NCBI RefSeq assembly: GCF_000429505.1
Contig: NZ_AUBZ01000003.1
Location: 1-64,000 of the forward strand
Source of the DNA: Aliagarivorans taiwanensis DSM 22990
GTDB lineage: Bacteria > Pseudomonadota > Gammaproteobacteria > Enterobacterales > Celerinatantimonadaceae
Length of the DNA stretch: 64,000 bases
Reading direction: 5' to 3'
The notes under the pieces are model-generated. The model made no database searches. It was not told where the DNA came from and worked only from the letters and a program-made list of their open reading frames with translations. This document shows, piece by piece, positions 47,058-56,796 of this stretch. The position numbers and the translations under genes were made by a program. The stretch's first letter is position 1. Every line of letters starts with the position of its first letter.

Positions 47058-47086
47058 ATGAGAGCAAGTGCTGAGCTCGTTACAAT
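47058..47086 (+). promoter_or_regulatory. activator-dependent promoter of the CstA-family gene
   Basis: A -10 box TACAAT (47081-47086) has no recognisable -35 at 17 bases (47058-47063 reads ATGAGA). The lack of a -35 beside the direct repeats fits an activated promoter. Confidence 0.5.
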
Positions 47087-47132
47087 CGCCCCCAGATTTA
47101 AGTACCCCTACCAAAAACAGAGAGACAGCAAC

Positions 47133-48602
47133 ATGATCTGGTTCCTAACTTGCGTAGCAGCCTTGATTGGTGGCTACTTCATCTACGGCGCGTTCGTCGA
47201 GAAAGTCTTTGGCATCAACGAAAACCGTCAAACCCCGGCTTACGCTAAGCAAGACGGTGTTGACTACCTGCCAATGTCGCAAAAACGTGTTTACCTTATT
47301 CAACTTCTTAACATCGCTGGTGTTGGCCCGATCTTCGGCCCAATCATGGGTGCCTTGTACGGCCCAGCGGCGATGCTGTGGATTGTAATCGGTTGTATCT
47401 TCGCCGGCGCAACCCACGACTACTTCTCTGGCATGCTGTCAGTGCGTAACGGCGGTGCGTCTGTTCCGGCACTGGCTGGTCGTTACCTCGGCCCAGCTGC
47501 TCGCCACTTTATGAATGTGTTTGCTGTCGTTCTATTGTTGTTGGTGGGTGTGGTGTTTGTGTCGGCGCCAGCGGGCATGATTACTAACCTGATCAACTCG
47601 CAAACCGAGCTGACTGTTGCCTTGGGTAGCATGGTAACCATTATCTTCGCCTACTACGTGGTTGCCACCATCGTACCTATCGATAAAGTGATTGGCCGCT
47701 TCTATCCGTTCTTCGGCGCGCTGCTTATCTTTATGTCGGTTGGCCTGATCACTGCGATTGCCTTCTCGGCGGATCACCAAGTACTGGCCGGCTTCGAGCC
47801 AAGCCAAATGTTTAGCAACATGAACCCGAACGACATGCCACTATGGCCTGCTCTGTTCATCACCATCGCTTGTGGTGCTATCTCTGGTTTCCACGCGACT
47901 CAGTCTCCACTGATGGCGCGCTGCATGGAAAACGAGAAGAACGGTCGCTTCGTGTTCTACGGTGCAATGATCGGTGAAGGTGTTATCGCCCTGATTTGGT
48001 GTGCCATCGCTCTGTCTTTCTTCGGCAGCGTTGACTCTCTGGCTGCTGCGGTTGCTGACGGTGGCCCGGGTAAAGTGGTATACGACGCGTCATTCGGCCT
48101 GCTGGGTGTATTCGGTGGCATCATCGCCTTCTTGGGTGTGGTTATCCTGCCAATCACCTCTGGCGACACCGCGTTCCGTTCAACCCGTCTGATTCTGGCT
48201 GAATACTTCAACATGAAGCAGACCAAAGTGAAGAACCGTCTGGCCATCGCAGTACCGGTATTCACCGTAGGTGCCATCCTGACTCAGGTAGACTTCGGGA
48301 TTATCTGGCGCTACTTCGGCTTTGCGAACCAGCTGACTGCGGTAATGATGCTGTGGACTGCCTCAGCCTACCTGCTGCGCCACAACAAGCTGCACTGGAT
48401 TACTACCCTGCCAGCGATGTTTATGAGCACAGTAGTGGTGACCTTCATCCTGAACTCAAGCTCACAAGGCTTCGGTCTGCCGATGAACGTATCAACCATC
48501 GCCGGCATCGTTACCACCTTGGTTATCACTGGCCTGATGATCAGCACCATGAAAGGTCGTGGTGAAGATGACGCAGAAGCGTCAGAGCTTGAGCAAGCCT
48601 AA
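47133..48602 (+). CDS. CstA-family transporter (carbon starvation protein A, short form), probable pyruvate importer
   Basis: A 489-residue inner-membrane protein with about 12-13 helices. It carries the CstA signature (VGPIFGPIMGALYGPAAMLW, GATHDYFSGMLSVRNGG) and the later motif FHATQSPLMARCMENE. E. coli relatives CstA and BtsT are about 700 residues and import pyruvate or peptides; this short form lacks their C-terminal half. The ATG at 47133 gives MIWFLTCVAALIGG; the frame is open from 47058. Upstream BtsR-like repeats and the nearby btsSR pair suggest it is the pyruvate-induced target. It ends in a strong terminator. Confidence 0.9.
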   Translation: MIWFLTCVAALIGGYFIYGAFVEKVFGINENRQTPAYAKQDGVDYLPMSQKRVYLIQLLNIAGVGPIFGPIMGALYGPAAMLWIVIGCIFAGATHDYFSGMLSVRNGGASVPALAGRYLGPAARHFMNVFAVVLLLLVGVVFVSAPAGMITNLINSQTELTVALGSMVTIIFAYYVVATIVPIDKVIGRFYPFFGALLIFMSVGLITAIAFSADHQVLAGFEPSQMFSNMNPNDMPLWPALFITIACGAISGFHATQSPLMARCMENEKNGRFVFYGAMIGEGVIALIWCAIALSFFGSVDSLAAAVADGGPGKVVYDASFGLLGVFGGIIAFLGVVILPITSGDTAFRSTRLILAEYFNMKQTKVKNRLAIAVPVFTVGAILTQVDFGIIWRYFGFANQLTAVMMLWTASAYLLRHNKLHWITTLPAMFMSTVVVTFILNSSSQGFGLPMNVSTIAGIVTTLVITGLMISTMKGRGEDDAEASELEQA

Positions 48603-48630
48603 AACTATTCCTTAGCTCTCTTGCTTTTGA

Positions 48631-48653
48631 GGCACCTTCGGGTGCCTTTTTTT
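48631..48653 (+). terminator. Rho-independent terminator after the CstA-family gene
   Basis: GGCACC (48631-48636), the stable loop TTCG and GGTGCC (48641-48646), followed by seven T's. Confidence 0.92.
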
Positions 48654-48756
48654 GTTGCTCTCTTTTTGTTAATCGTCTTAGTAATTCAAAAGGTCTCTGT
48701 AAACAGCGGCTTAGCTCCGTTATAGTCAACGCACTGAATTCTAAAAGGACCTTATC

Positions 48757-51501
48757 GTGGAAATTGTGGTGATGATAGGTTTGGCGGTGCTGGTACTGCC
48801 GATAATTGCCATCGTGATGGCCAGCAACGCTGGCTCGTCAATCCGCAGCCTTAAACAGCGGCAAGTGCAGCTGGAGCAGCAAGTCGAAGCCCTGCAGCGT
48901 CAAATCTCGCAACAGCGCACAGCCCCTGTAGCAGAGCAAAGCGATTCCCAGTCTGAGCCTGAAGCGGTGCCAGCGCCTACGGACACTGTAACTGCACAGA
49001 TAGCGCCCGCGGCAGAAAGGGCAAGCGAGAAAATCGAGTCCGTGACTACCAGCGAGCCTTCTTCCGATAACGCAGCGCCGGCCCAACCGGCGAGCGTGAC
49101 CACTGCCGATGACACGCCGCAGTCGGAGCCCGCAAGCGCGTGGGCAGCGCCTACCGAATCCCCGATTATCCAGCACCTAAAGCGTTTCTGGATGGCCTGG
49201 AGTGGTGGCCTGTGCGTGGCCTTGGCGGGGATTTTTATGGTGCGCTATTCCATCGAAGAGGGCTTACTCTCCCCTGCCGCTCGCGTGAGCATAGGCGCAG
49301 CAATGGGCTTGTTGCTGCATGGCGTTGCCATCAAGTTGCGTCAGCGCACGCTACCTGATGTACCGGTCGCCCTTGGCGCTTTAGCCGGCGGGGCTAGCCT
49401 GTGTATCTTCGCCAGTGTTCTCTCCGCCCAACACCTCTATCACTTAATTCCCGAATGGCTAAGCTTCGCGCTTTTGGCGGTAACCGCCGTCGCCACCATG
49501 TGGCTGGCACTGTTCTACGGTCCGCCACTGGCCGGGCTGGGCATACTTGGGGCCTATCTGGTGCCGCTCGTGCTGGGTGCCAGCGAGTCTAACTGGCCGA
49601 TGGCCTTTGGCTACAGCCTGCTGGTAAGCATCAGCGCCTTGGGCGTGCTGCGCTATGTGTTCCGCGATTGGCTCTGGTACGGTGCGCTAGCGGGCGCATT
49701 ACTGTGGTTTGGCCTGAGCATTGTTGATGCGGCTAACACACCGACGCTGGTGCTGCTGCAATCCACCTACCTGGCGGTGCTTGGCTATCTGCTGCTGGCC
49801 TTCCCCAGCGGCGATTGGACACTTGGCCAAGTGCTGTGCTATCCAGACAAGCGCTTCCCCTACAAAGCGGCGCTGCTCAGGCTGGTAAAACCGGGTCGCG
49901 AGCCGCGTGAGATCCAAGCCTTCTCCTTTGGCTTGTTGGTGCTAGCCCAATGCCTAAGCCTGCTTACGGTCAGCCTAAGCGGCCCCGCCAGCTGGAGCTG
50001 GTTACCATTAATGGCGCTGCTGTTGTGGGCTAGCAGCCGCCAAGAGCGGCTCAGCTACTACCCATGGCTGTACCTGTTGGGTCTATTGGCGGTATTGCTG
50101 GCGCGTCAGTTTGATGTGGATAGCCTAAGCATGCTACCGCTGAAACAAGCGGGGTTAAGTGCCTGGCATTACAGCGGCTTGGCCTTGGCAGCCTTAGTGT
50201 TTGCCGCGGCGGGCTACAGCCTCAAGCACTGCCGCGCCAAAGCCTTGTGGGCCAGCTTGGCGTTTTTCAGTACTCCGCTGTTACTGCTAAGCGGTTACCT
50301 GCTGCGGCCCAATCTCAGCACGTCACTGTGGGCTGGCAATATGCCGTGGGTGGTGATCACCTTGCTGGTTGGCTTGCTAAACTTCGCCTTGCTCTCTCGG
50401 GTTGCCGGGCGGCGCGAGTGGCGCAGTCTGGCGATCAGCGTGTCGCTGGCCGGGCATTTTTGTTATGCGCTGAGCGTGAGCTGGCTGCTAGATAGCACCG
50501 GCCTCACCTTCGCCCTGAGCTTGCAGCTATGGGCGCTGGCCGCCACCATCAAACGCTTCCGTCTGCCGCAATTGGCCCGGGCCTATAAAGTGCTGCTAAC
50601 GCTGGTGGTTGGCCGCCTAAGCTTGCACCCACTGCTGTTTGAACTCGATAAGCAATCGCTATGGCTGCTACTCAATGGCTTTGCCGCTACCGCGCTATGC
50701 GTGTTGGCGGGCAGACAGCTGACTCGTTATCAGCAGCTTAAGGCTTGGAGCGAAGGAGCGATGATCCACCTGCTCACGCTCAGCCTGTGGGCTGCGCTGC
50801 GCTATCTGTTGCACAGCGGCGATCTGTTCCAACCCAGCTACAGCGCCACCGAGGCCAGCTTGAACATGCTGCTGTTTGGCGCACTGGCGCTGGTTTATCA
50901 ATACCGTAGCCATCTGGCGGGCAAACTGCGCCGCTACTACCAAGGCTATGCCGTGGTGCTGTTGGTCGCTGCTGCCGCCAACTACACGCTGTTGCTGATG
51001 GCGCTGACCTATAACTTACCTTGGCTGTGGCAGAACGTGGGCAGCTGGCCGCTGTTTAACCTAAGCACCCTAAGCTTTGCCGCGCCGGCCCTGTTGTTAG
51101 CGCTTGGTGGACAGCTCCACCGCCCATGGCGCAACTACTGTTGGTATGCGGCAGCAGCAACAATCTGGCTGTGGCTGAACATCGCATTGCATCATCTATG
51201 GCAGGGCAGCGTACGCTGGGATCTGCCGATTTCCAGCGCTGAGGTGTATAGCTTCTCGCTGATGTGGTTGCTGCTGGCCATTGCCGCCATCTTGCTGGGA
51301 CATCGCTATCAGCTGAAGGCGGTGTATCAGTTTGGTCTGGCACAGCTACTGCTGACCATCGGCAAGTTGTTCTTAGTCGATATGGAAGGGCTCACCGGGC
51401 TGCTGCGGGTGGCGTCGTTCTTGGGCATGGGCCTGAGCCTGCTAGGCCTTTCTTACCTGCATAAACAGTTGGTGGGCAGCGCTAAACAAGAGTTGGACTA
51501 G
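48757..51501 (+). CDS. large polytopic membrane protein, DUF2339 family
   Basis: A 914-residue protein of the DUF2339 family, whose function is unknown. An N-terminal anchor (about 4-22) and a coiled-coil segment rich in glutamine (25-50) are followed by a low-complexity Ala/Pro/Ser/Glu linker (55-130). About 25-28 very hydrophobic helices fill the rest. Short cytoplasmic motifs are absent, and no enzyme signature is visible. The start is GTG with AAGGA upstream. It follows the CstA-family terminator and so has its own promoter. A role in envelope transport or polymer export is conceivable but not supported. Confidence 0.8.
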   Translation: MEIVVMIGLAVLVLPIIAIVMASNAGSSIRSLKQRQVQLEQQVEALQRQISQQRTAPVAEQSDSQSEPEAVPAPTDTVTAQIAPAAERASEKIESVTTSEPSSDNAAPAQPASVTTADDTPQSEPASAWAAPTESPIIQHLKRFWMAWSGGLCVALAGIFMVRYSIEEGLLSPAARVSIGAAMGLLLHGVAIKLRQRTLPDVPVALGALAGGASLCIFASVLSAQHLYHLIPEWLSFALLAVTAVATMWLALFYGPPLAGLGILGAYLVPLVLGASESNWPMAFGYSLLVSISALGVLRYVFRDWLWYGALAGALLWFGLSIVDAANTPTLVLLQSTYLAVLGYLLLAFPSGDWTLGQVLCYPDKRFPYKAALLRLVKPGREPREIQAFSFGLLVLAQCLSLLTVSLSGPASWSWLPLMALLLWASSRQERLSYYPWLYLLGLLAVLLARQFDVDSLSMLPLKQAGLSAWHYSGLALAALVFAAAGYSLKHCRAKALWASLAFFSTPLLLLSGYLLRPNLSTSLWAGNMPWVVITLLVGLLNFALLSRVAGRREWRSLAISVSLAGHFCYALSVSWLLDSTGLTFALSLQLWALAATIKRFRLPQLARAYKVLLTLVVGRLSLHPLLFELDKQSLWLLLNGFAATALCVLAGRQLTRYQQLKAWSEGAMIHLLTLSLWAALRYLLHSGDLFQPSYSATEASLNMLLFGALALVYQYRSHLAGKLRRYYQGYAVVLLVAAAANYTLLLMALTYNLPWLWQNVGSWPLFNLSTLSFAAPALLLALGGQLHRPWRNYCWYAAAATIWLWLNIALHHLWQGSVRWDLPISSAEVYSFSLMWLLLAIAAILLGHRYQLKAVYQFGLAQLLLTIGKLFLVDMEGLTGLLRVASFLGMGLSLLGLSYLHKQLVGSAKQELD

Positions 51502-51509
51502 CTCAGTAG

Positions 51510-51540
51510 ATGCGGTGGCCAACAACCTGTGCCACCGCAT
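51510..51540. terminator. 10-bp hairpin between convergent DUF2339 and DUF748 genes
   Basis: ATGCGGTGGC (51510-51519) pairs with GCCACCGCAT (51531-51540) around an 11-base loop. No T run follows, so it may be a Rho-dependent or processing end. Confidence 0.5.
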
Positions 51541-51575
51541 ATTAATTGACGCGCTCTTGCGAAAAGGCAAAAGAG

Positions 51576-54566
51576 CTAATTCGCGAGTATCGATAGCTCC
51601 ACCGACGGCTCGCCTTGGGCGCTCTGCCGGTCGACCCGTTCAACAAACACCCGCTCCAACTCGATCCCCTGCTCCAGCAAGGCCTGCTTCACCGCATCGG
51701 CGCGCGCCTCTGCCAGCGCCTTATAGCGCGGCTCATCCACTTGCTGGATGTCCATCAGCGTTTGGTAGCGCAAACCCAGTAACTCCTCGTCCAGCGCGGC
51801 TAAGCGATCCTCAGCCTGCAGCTGTTGGCGCAATTGTTGGTAAGCTTCAGTGGCTTGCTCCGCGGGGACCGCCTCGAGGTAGGCTTGTTCGAGCGCGGTT
51901 TGCAGCGAGGGCTCGGCGAGGATCTCATCCAAGCCGATTAATGCCACTGCGGGCTCAGATTCGCCAGCACCTTGCTGTTGATCACTAAGCTTTTGATCGC
52001 TAAGCAGTTGTTCGCTAAGCAGTTGCAGCTTGATCGCCTCAGCCTCGCCGACCGGGTCAACATAGCCTTGCAGGCCTAGCTTGACTGACGGGCGCTGCTG
52101 GATGCCTTTCGCTAGCGAGGCTATGCGCTGGCTCTGCGCAGCTGTTAGCTCGCTGCTGCCCGGGGCAAAGCTTACTTGGCTGAGATTGTCGTCGGTTCCC
52201 ACCAAGCTGGCAATAATGGAAAAGGGCGAGGTAATCAGCTTGGTAATGGCGCTGCCAATGGCCTTGCCGATCAGCGCGCTGACATCGAAGCTAGGGTCGT
52301 TGATATCGCCATTGACCTGCAGGCCGAGGTCAATCACCCCTTGGTCATCCTCGAGCAGGGCTACCGCCAGCTCCAGCGGCAAACTGGTGGCCTTCTCGCT
52401 TTGAATGCGCTTGCCCAGCTTAAGCTGCTCGATGACGATGCGATTGTCGCCATTAAGCTGGCCTTGCTCCACCTGATAGCCCAGGTCCAACGACAACTGG
52501 CCCCGCTCAATCACATAGCCCGCGTAGGTGCCGGAGTAGGCATTCAGTCGGGTCAGCTCCAGGTGTTCAAAGCTAAGCGCACTATCAAACTGCAACTGCT
52601 CGGCAAACGGCGCGGCTGTGCCTTGGAAGGCAACCGGCGCGTAGCCATCCACCTGCCCGCTAAGCTGCAGCTCGGCCGAGCTATCCGGGCGGTTACTCAA
52701 GGCGCCAAGTTGTCCATTAACCCGTTGGATTTCGGTTTGAAAGTTCGGCTCAAGGGTGTAGTCAGCAAAGTCCACCTGACCATCCTTCAGGCTCAAGCCC
52801 GCCAGCTCAATGGTCCAAGGCGCGGACTCGCTATCTTCACCTTGGCTCGCCTGCTGCTCGCTGTTGGCTGAGCTATCGCCAGCGCTACTGGAGGGCTTCA
52901 CAAGACCTTGCAAGTTGGTGCTGAAATCGGGGCGGATCTCTATCTGCATGGCGGGCGCATCCAGCTGGCTACTGGCGATGCGAATAAGCCGAGTTTGCGA
53001 GTCCACCTCCAGAGAAGGCACATCTAAGCTGTTCCAAGCTAGCAATTCACTTTGGTCACGCTGGTCAATAATCTTCAGCTGCCCCAACTGATAACCACCA
53101 GCTAACTGATAGCTGAGCGGCTCCGCCCAGCTCAGCGTTAGCTCAGGGGTGGCCGAGAACAGCGCCGACTGGAGCGATATCTCCAGATAGGGGCTGAGGT
53201 AGCGGTTAAGCAGGCCCAGATTGAGCTGATCAATCTCGCCAGCCAAGGCCAAGGATTGGCCGGAAGGGTCAACTTGTCCGGCAAAGTCTAAGCGTCCACC
53301 GCTTGCAATAGAGAGACTTAGCCGGCTATCGAAGGCCTGCAACTGAGAGTCAATCGCGCCAGCTTGCAGGGATTCTAGCAGCAGCTGGTGTTGAACTGGC
53401 TCGCCAGAGAACTGCTCATCAAAGCGCAGCTTTGCATTGGCGATAGCTACTTGCTCAATGCTCCAGCGCCAAGCTGACTCAGCAGGTTCCGGTTCTGGAG
53501 AGGGTTGCTGTACCGATGATTCCGGCTGAAGCGTCGCAAGCGGCAATAGCTGCTGCTCGCCATCCAGAGCTAGCCATAGTGATAAGCCCTCGGAGTCGAT
53601 AGAGGAAACGGAGAGCTGTTGCTGCGCTAAATCGAATGCCAAGCCGCTAACGCTGAGTCGCTCCTGACTTAGCCATGGCTGCTGCTCAATGGCTAACTGC
53701 AGATCGGCAAGCGTCAGTTGCTCACCGGCGAGTTTAAGCGCAACCTCCTCGGCAAAATCGAGCTCCAGCGCCAAGTCCAGATCCAACTTGCCTTGCTGCA
53801 ACTGGATATCCACCGGCAGTTCGACCAACTGTACCAACGGGCTCAGAGTGATCTGCTTGAGGCTCAGCGCGCCTTCTAAGTGGCTATCGATCAGGTCTAA
53901 GCGCCCCAGCCAATGCAACTCTCCACCACTGCTAAAACTCATATCCAACCGATGCTGCTGGTCTTCGGCAGCCAGGTAGCTACTCAGCTCGCTGATCTCG
54001 AGATTGATCGGATCCAGGCTCAGCGACTTATCACTGCGCGCGTCGCGATAGTCTACTTGGGCATCAATCAGGCGAGTATTGCTGAGGGTAAAGCGCGGTA
54101 GCCCGCTATCGGCAGGCTGCTCAGCCTCGTTTGGCGATGAATCCGCAGGCGCTTGAAACGGGGCGAGCTTTTGCCAATTAAGTAGCCCTTGCTCGTCTAC
54201 GCTCACATGCACATGCAGGCGTTCAAGCTCTATCGCGGTGACCAGCCATGCACGCTCGAATACTGACGATAGCGCTAGGTCGACTCTGGCGGCCTGCAAC
54301 GAGAGCAATGGGTCCTCTGCGCTGCCCAGCTCCAGCTCGCTTAACTGGGCACTGAGTTTAAAAGGATGAAAGGATAGCGATCCAAGACGGGCAGGTGTTC
54401 CGAGTTGCGCACTCAGCTGCTTCTCTGCCTGCGAGCGGCCAAGGGTAGGCACAGCGACTAAGGCAAGCAGCAAATAGACAGCGAGCAGGCCGACCACCAC
54501 CAGCAATACGGTTTTCCACCATGCCCACCGCTTGGTATTGCTTACCTCTGTTGCTGGCTGTGTCAT
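51576..54566 (-). CDS. DUF748 family AsmA-like envelope protein
   Basis: A 996-residue protein with one N-terminal membrane helix (about 20-42) and a very long periplasmic beta-rich domain of the DUF748/AsmA-like superfamily, related to the lipid-bridge proteins that span inner and outer membranes. The C-terminus has an OmpA-like segment (FAPGSSELTAAQSQRIASLA, about 830-850). A short SEQLLSDQKLSDQQ repeat (about 845-865, near 51965-52030) is low-complexity. The ATG at 54566 has AGGAG upstream; the frame stays open to 54590. It lies 38 bases after lysE-like on the same strand. Function is not established. Confidence 0.82.
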   Translation of the reverse strand: MTQPATEVSNTKRWAWWKTVLLVVVGLLAVYLLLALVAVPTLGRSQAEKQLSAQLGTPARLGSLSFHPFKLSAQLSELELGSAEDPLLSLQAARVDLALSSVFERAWLVTAIELERLHVHVSVDEQGLLNWQKLAPFQAPADSSPNEAEQPADSGLPRFTLSNTRLIDAQVDYRDARSDKSLSLDPINLEISELSSYLAAEDQQHRLDMSFSSGGELHWLGRLDLIDSHLEGALSLKQITLSPLVQLVELPVDIQLQQGKLDLDLALELDFAEEVALKLAGEQLTLADLQLAIEQQPWLSQERLSVSGLAFDLAQQQLSVSSIDSEGLSLWLALDGEQQLLPLATLQPESSVQQPSPEPEPAESAWRWSIEQVAIANAKLRFDEQFSGEPVQHQLLLESLQAGAIDSQLQAFDSRLSLSIASGGRLDFAGQVDPSGQSLALAGEIDQLNLGLLNRYLSPYLEISLQSALFSATPELTLSWAEPLSYQLAGGYQLGQLKIIDQRDQSELLAWNSLDVPSLEVDSQTRLIRIASSQLDAPAMQIEIRPDFSTNLQGLVKPSSSAGDSSANSEQQASQGEDSESAPWTIELAGLSLKDGQVDFADYTLEPNFQTEIQRVNGQLGALSNRPDSSAELQLSGQVDGYAPVAFQGTAAPFAEQLQFDSALSFEHLELTRLNAYSGTYAGYVIERGQLSLDLGYQVEQGQLNGDNRIVIEQLKLGKRIQSEKATSLPLELAVALLEDDQGVIDLGLQVNGDINDPSFDVSALIGKAIGSAITKLITSPFSIIASLVGTDDNLSQVSFAPGSSELTAAQSQRIASLAKGIQQRPSVKLGLQGYVDPVGEAEAIKLQLLSEQLLSDQKLSDQQQGAGESEPAVALIGLDEILAEPSLQTALEQAYLEAVPAEQATEAYQQLRQQLQAEDRLAALDEELLGLRYQTLMDIQQVDEPRYKALAEARADAVKQALLEQGIELERVFVERVDRQSAQGEPSVELSILAN

Positions 54567-54604
54567 CTCATCCACTCCTGTGAAGGCCACCTAACGTTTA
54601 GGCA

Positions 54605-55237
54605 TTACTTATGACCGCTAAATAGCAGACGAATTCCCAAGCCTAGCAAGGCGAGCCCCATGGTGCGTTCAAACCAGTGACCCACCTTCAAAAATTGCCT
54701 GCGCACCCGCTGCGTTGTCAGCAGGTAAGACAACAGCATAAACCACAGTGCGGTTGCCACCATCATGTACACACCATAGGCGAACTGCACCGCGATCGGC
54801 GTGTCGTGGCTGATCACCACCGAGAACAGTGAAAGGAAGAACAGCAGGGCCTTTGGATTGGTACCATTGGTCAGAAAACCGTTGATAAAGGCTTGCCGAG
54901 GGGTCATGGCATTGCCGCCATCGAGCTCAATATCCTGCTGACTACGCGCCCCGGCTCTGAGCGACATAATCCCGATGTAAATCAGATACCCCGCCCCCAC
55001 CAGCTTCACCAGATTAAACAGCCATAAGGAGTTGGCTACGATAAGGCCGATCCCCAGCACCGAGTACAGCACATGGATAAAGATGGCGCAGCCGACGCCG
55101 ATGGAAGTTAGCATCGCGGCTTGCCGCCCTTGAGTAACGCCGTTTCGCAGCACCACCGCGAAATCAGGCCCGGGCGAGGCCACCGCCAACAAGTGCACCA
55201 AGGCCACGGTGGCAAACTCTGTCCAATACATGCTCAT
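54605..55237 (-). CDS. LysE/RhtB-family amino-acid exporter
   Basis: A 210-residue inner-membrane exporter with six helices. The family motifs VASPGPDFAVVLRNGVTQGR and FLTNGTNPKALLFFLSLF are present, close to the RhtB (homoserine/threonine) branch. The specific amino acid cannot be told. It is upstream of the DUF748 gene on the same strand with 38 bases between, probably one transcript, and divergent from the response-regulator gene. Confidence 0.9.
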   Translation of the reverse strand: MSMYWTEFATVALVHLLAVASPGPDFAVVLRNGVTQGRQAAMLTSIGVGCAIFIHVLYSVLGIGLIVANSLWLFNLVKLVGAGYLIYIGIMSLRAGARSQQDIELDGGNAMTPRQAFINGFLTNGTNPKALLFFLSLFSVVISHDTPIAVQFAYGVYMMVATALWFMLLSYLLTTQRVRRQFLKVGHWFERTMGLALLGLGIRLLFSGHK

Positions 55238-55454
55238 CCCACAAAAATTCTGAGTAATTCCAACATACTATACCGAAAGCCAGCCAAGTGGCAGGTAGCG
55301 CTTAGCCATCGTGGCAGAGAAGATGCCCACAAAATATGTAGGGATTTGGAGCAGTATCATCCACGTTTGCGTTTTGCCCCCAGCCGTCTATCTTCACCAT
55401 TTGAGTTTGCAAGGATGCTCTACACTTAGCCAAGTGCAGTAGAAGGAATACGTT

Positions 55455-56699
55455 ATGCTCCAAGTGCTGATAGTCGATGACAGCGCCACCGTTCTGAAGA
55501 TCATTCGCCACGTCAGTGGCCGCCTCACCCACCTAAAGCCCGTGTTTGCTTCCAGCTTTGAACAAGCCAAGCAGCTGTATTTGAGTGCGCCAGATCAGTA
55601 CTTTGCCGCCTTGTCCGATTACAGCCTGCCGGATTCACCCAACGGCGAGCTTATCGACTTCTTGCTCGAACAAGGCCTACCCACCGTGGTGCTTTCGGGT
55701 TCGTTCAATGAAAAAAATCAGGGTGAGCTCATCCTCAAGGGCGTGGTCGACTATGTGCTCAAGGAGGGGCGCTACTCTTACGAGCTGGCAATGGACCTAC
55801 TCAACCAGCTCTATCAAAACCGCAATGTAAAGGTGCTGGTCGCCGAAGACTCGCGTAGCGCCCGCAAATATATCGTTGGCCAACTCAACCGCCACCTCTA
55901 CCAAGTGATCGAGGCCGAGAACGGCGCGATAGCACTGCAAGCCCTGCGCGATGACCCGGAGATCAAGCTGTTAATTACCGACTATCAGATGCCGGAGATG
56001 GATGGCTATCAACTGGTGCAAACCATTCGCCACGAGATGGCCACGCGGCGCCTGTCGATCCTTGGGCTCTCTTCAGCCGACAATGTCATCGTCTCCAGCA
56101 AGTTCATTAAAAACGGCGCCGACGACTTCCTGCACAAGCCCTTCTCGGTGGAAGAGTTTCAGTGCCGGGTCAGCCACAACCTGAATACCCTGAGTATGCT
56201 AGAAGAGCTGGAAAAAGCCGCCTATCAAGACTACCTGACCGAGATCCCCAACCGCCGCTTCTTTATCGAACGGGCCCGTGAACTTTACGAGCAAGCCGAA
56301 AGTAAGCAAACCCAACTGGCAGTGGCGGTCATGGATATCGACAAGTTCAAACTATTCAACGACCAACACGGCCATGAGGCCGGCGATGCGGTGCTAAAAC
56401 ACTTTGCGCAAATCCTGAAGCGCTGTTTGGGCAAGTTTGTGTTTGGTCGCACCGGCGGCGAAGAGTTCAGTGTCGCGATGGCTGGGCTAAGCAACGACCA
56501 AGCCTACCAACTGCTCGATGCCTTCCGTAATCAGATCGCCGATAGCCACTGTGACTACAACGGCCAACAGCTCACCATCACCGTGAGCATCGGGGTGACC
56601 AACGACTTGAGCGAGCACCTGGAAGGGCAGCTTCACCATGCTGATGAGCTGCTCTACAATGCCAAGGAAGCCGGGCGAAACTTGGTGGTGGGTGATTAG
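55455..56699 (+). CDS. REC-REC-GGDEF response regulator, diguanylate cyclase
   Basis: A 414-residue PleD-like protein. The first receiver has Asp55 (SDYSLPD); the second, Asp176 (TDYQMPEMDG), with Lys228 in HKPFS. The GGDEF domain (about 255-414) has the catalytic motif GGEEF at 334-338 and the substrate-binding pattern MDIDKFKLFNDQHGHEAGD. The RxxD inhibitory I-site that normally precedes GGDEF by five residues is missing (LGKF there), so product inhibition is probably absent. It makes c-di-GMP under control of phosphorylation by an unlinked kinase. Confidence 0.92.
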   Translation: MLQVLIVDDSATVLKIIRHVSGRLTHLKPVFASSFEQAKQLYLSAPDQYFAALSDYSLPDSPNGELIDFLLEQGLPTVVLSGSFNEKNQGELILKGVVDYVLKEGRYSYELAMDLLNQLYQNRNVKVLVAEDSRSARKYIVGQLNRHLYQVIEAENGAIALQALRDDPEIKLLITDYQMPEMDGYQLVQTIRHEMATRRLSILGLSSADNVIVSSKFIKNGADDFLHKPFSVEEFQCRVSHNLNTLSMLEELEKAAYQDYLTEIPNRRFFIERARELYEQAESKQTQLAVAVMDIDKFKLFNDQHGHEAGDAVLKHFAQILKRCLGKFVFGRTGGEEFSVAMAGLSNDQAYQLLDAFRNQIADSHCDYNGQQLTITVSIGVTNDLSEHLEGQLHHADELLYNAKEAGRNLVVGD

Positions 56700-56796
56700 C
56701 GCGTTAAACCGCGGCCAGCACCGGAATTGCTCGCTATTGCAGCAGGTCTGAGTATAATCGCCGCCTGTTAACTATCAGCTACAAGAGAGAAGCACC

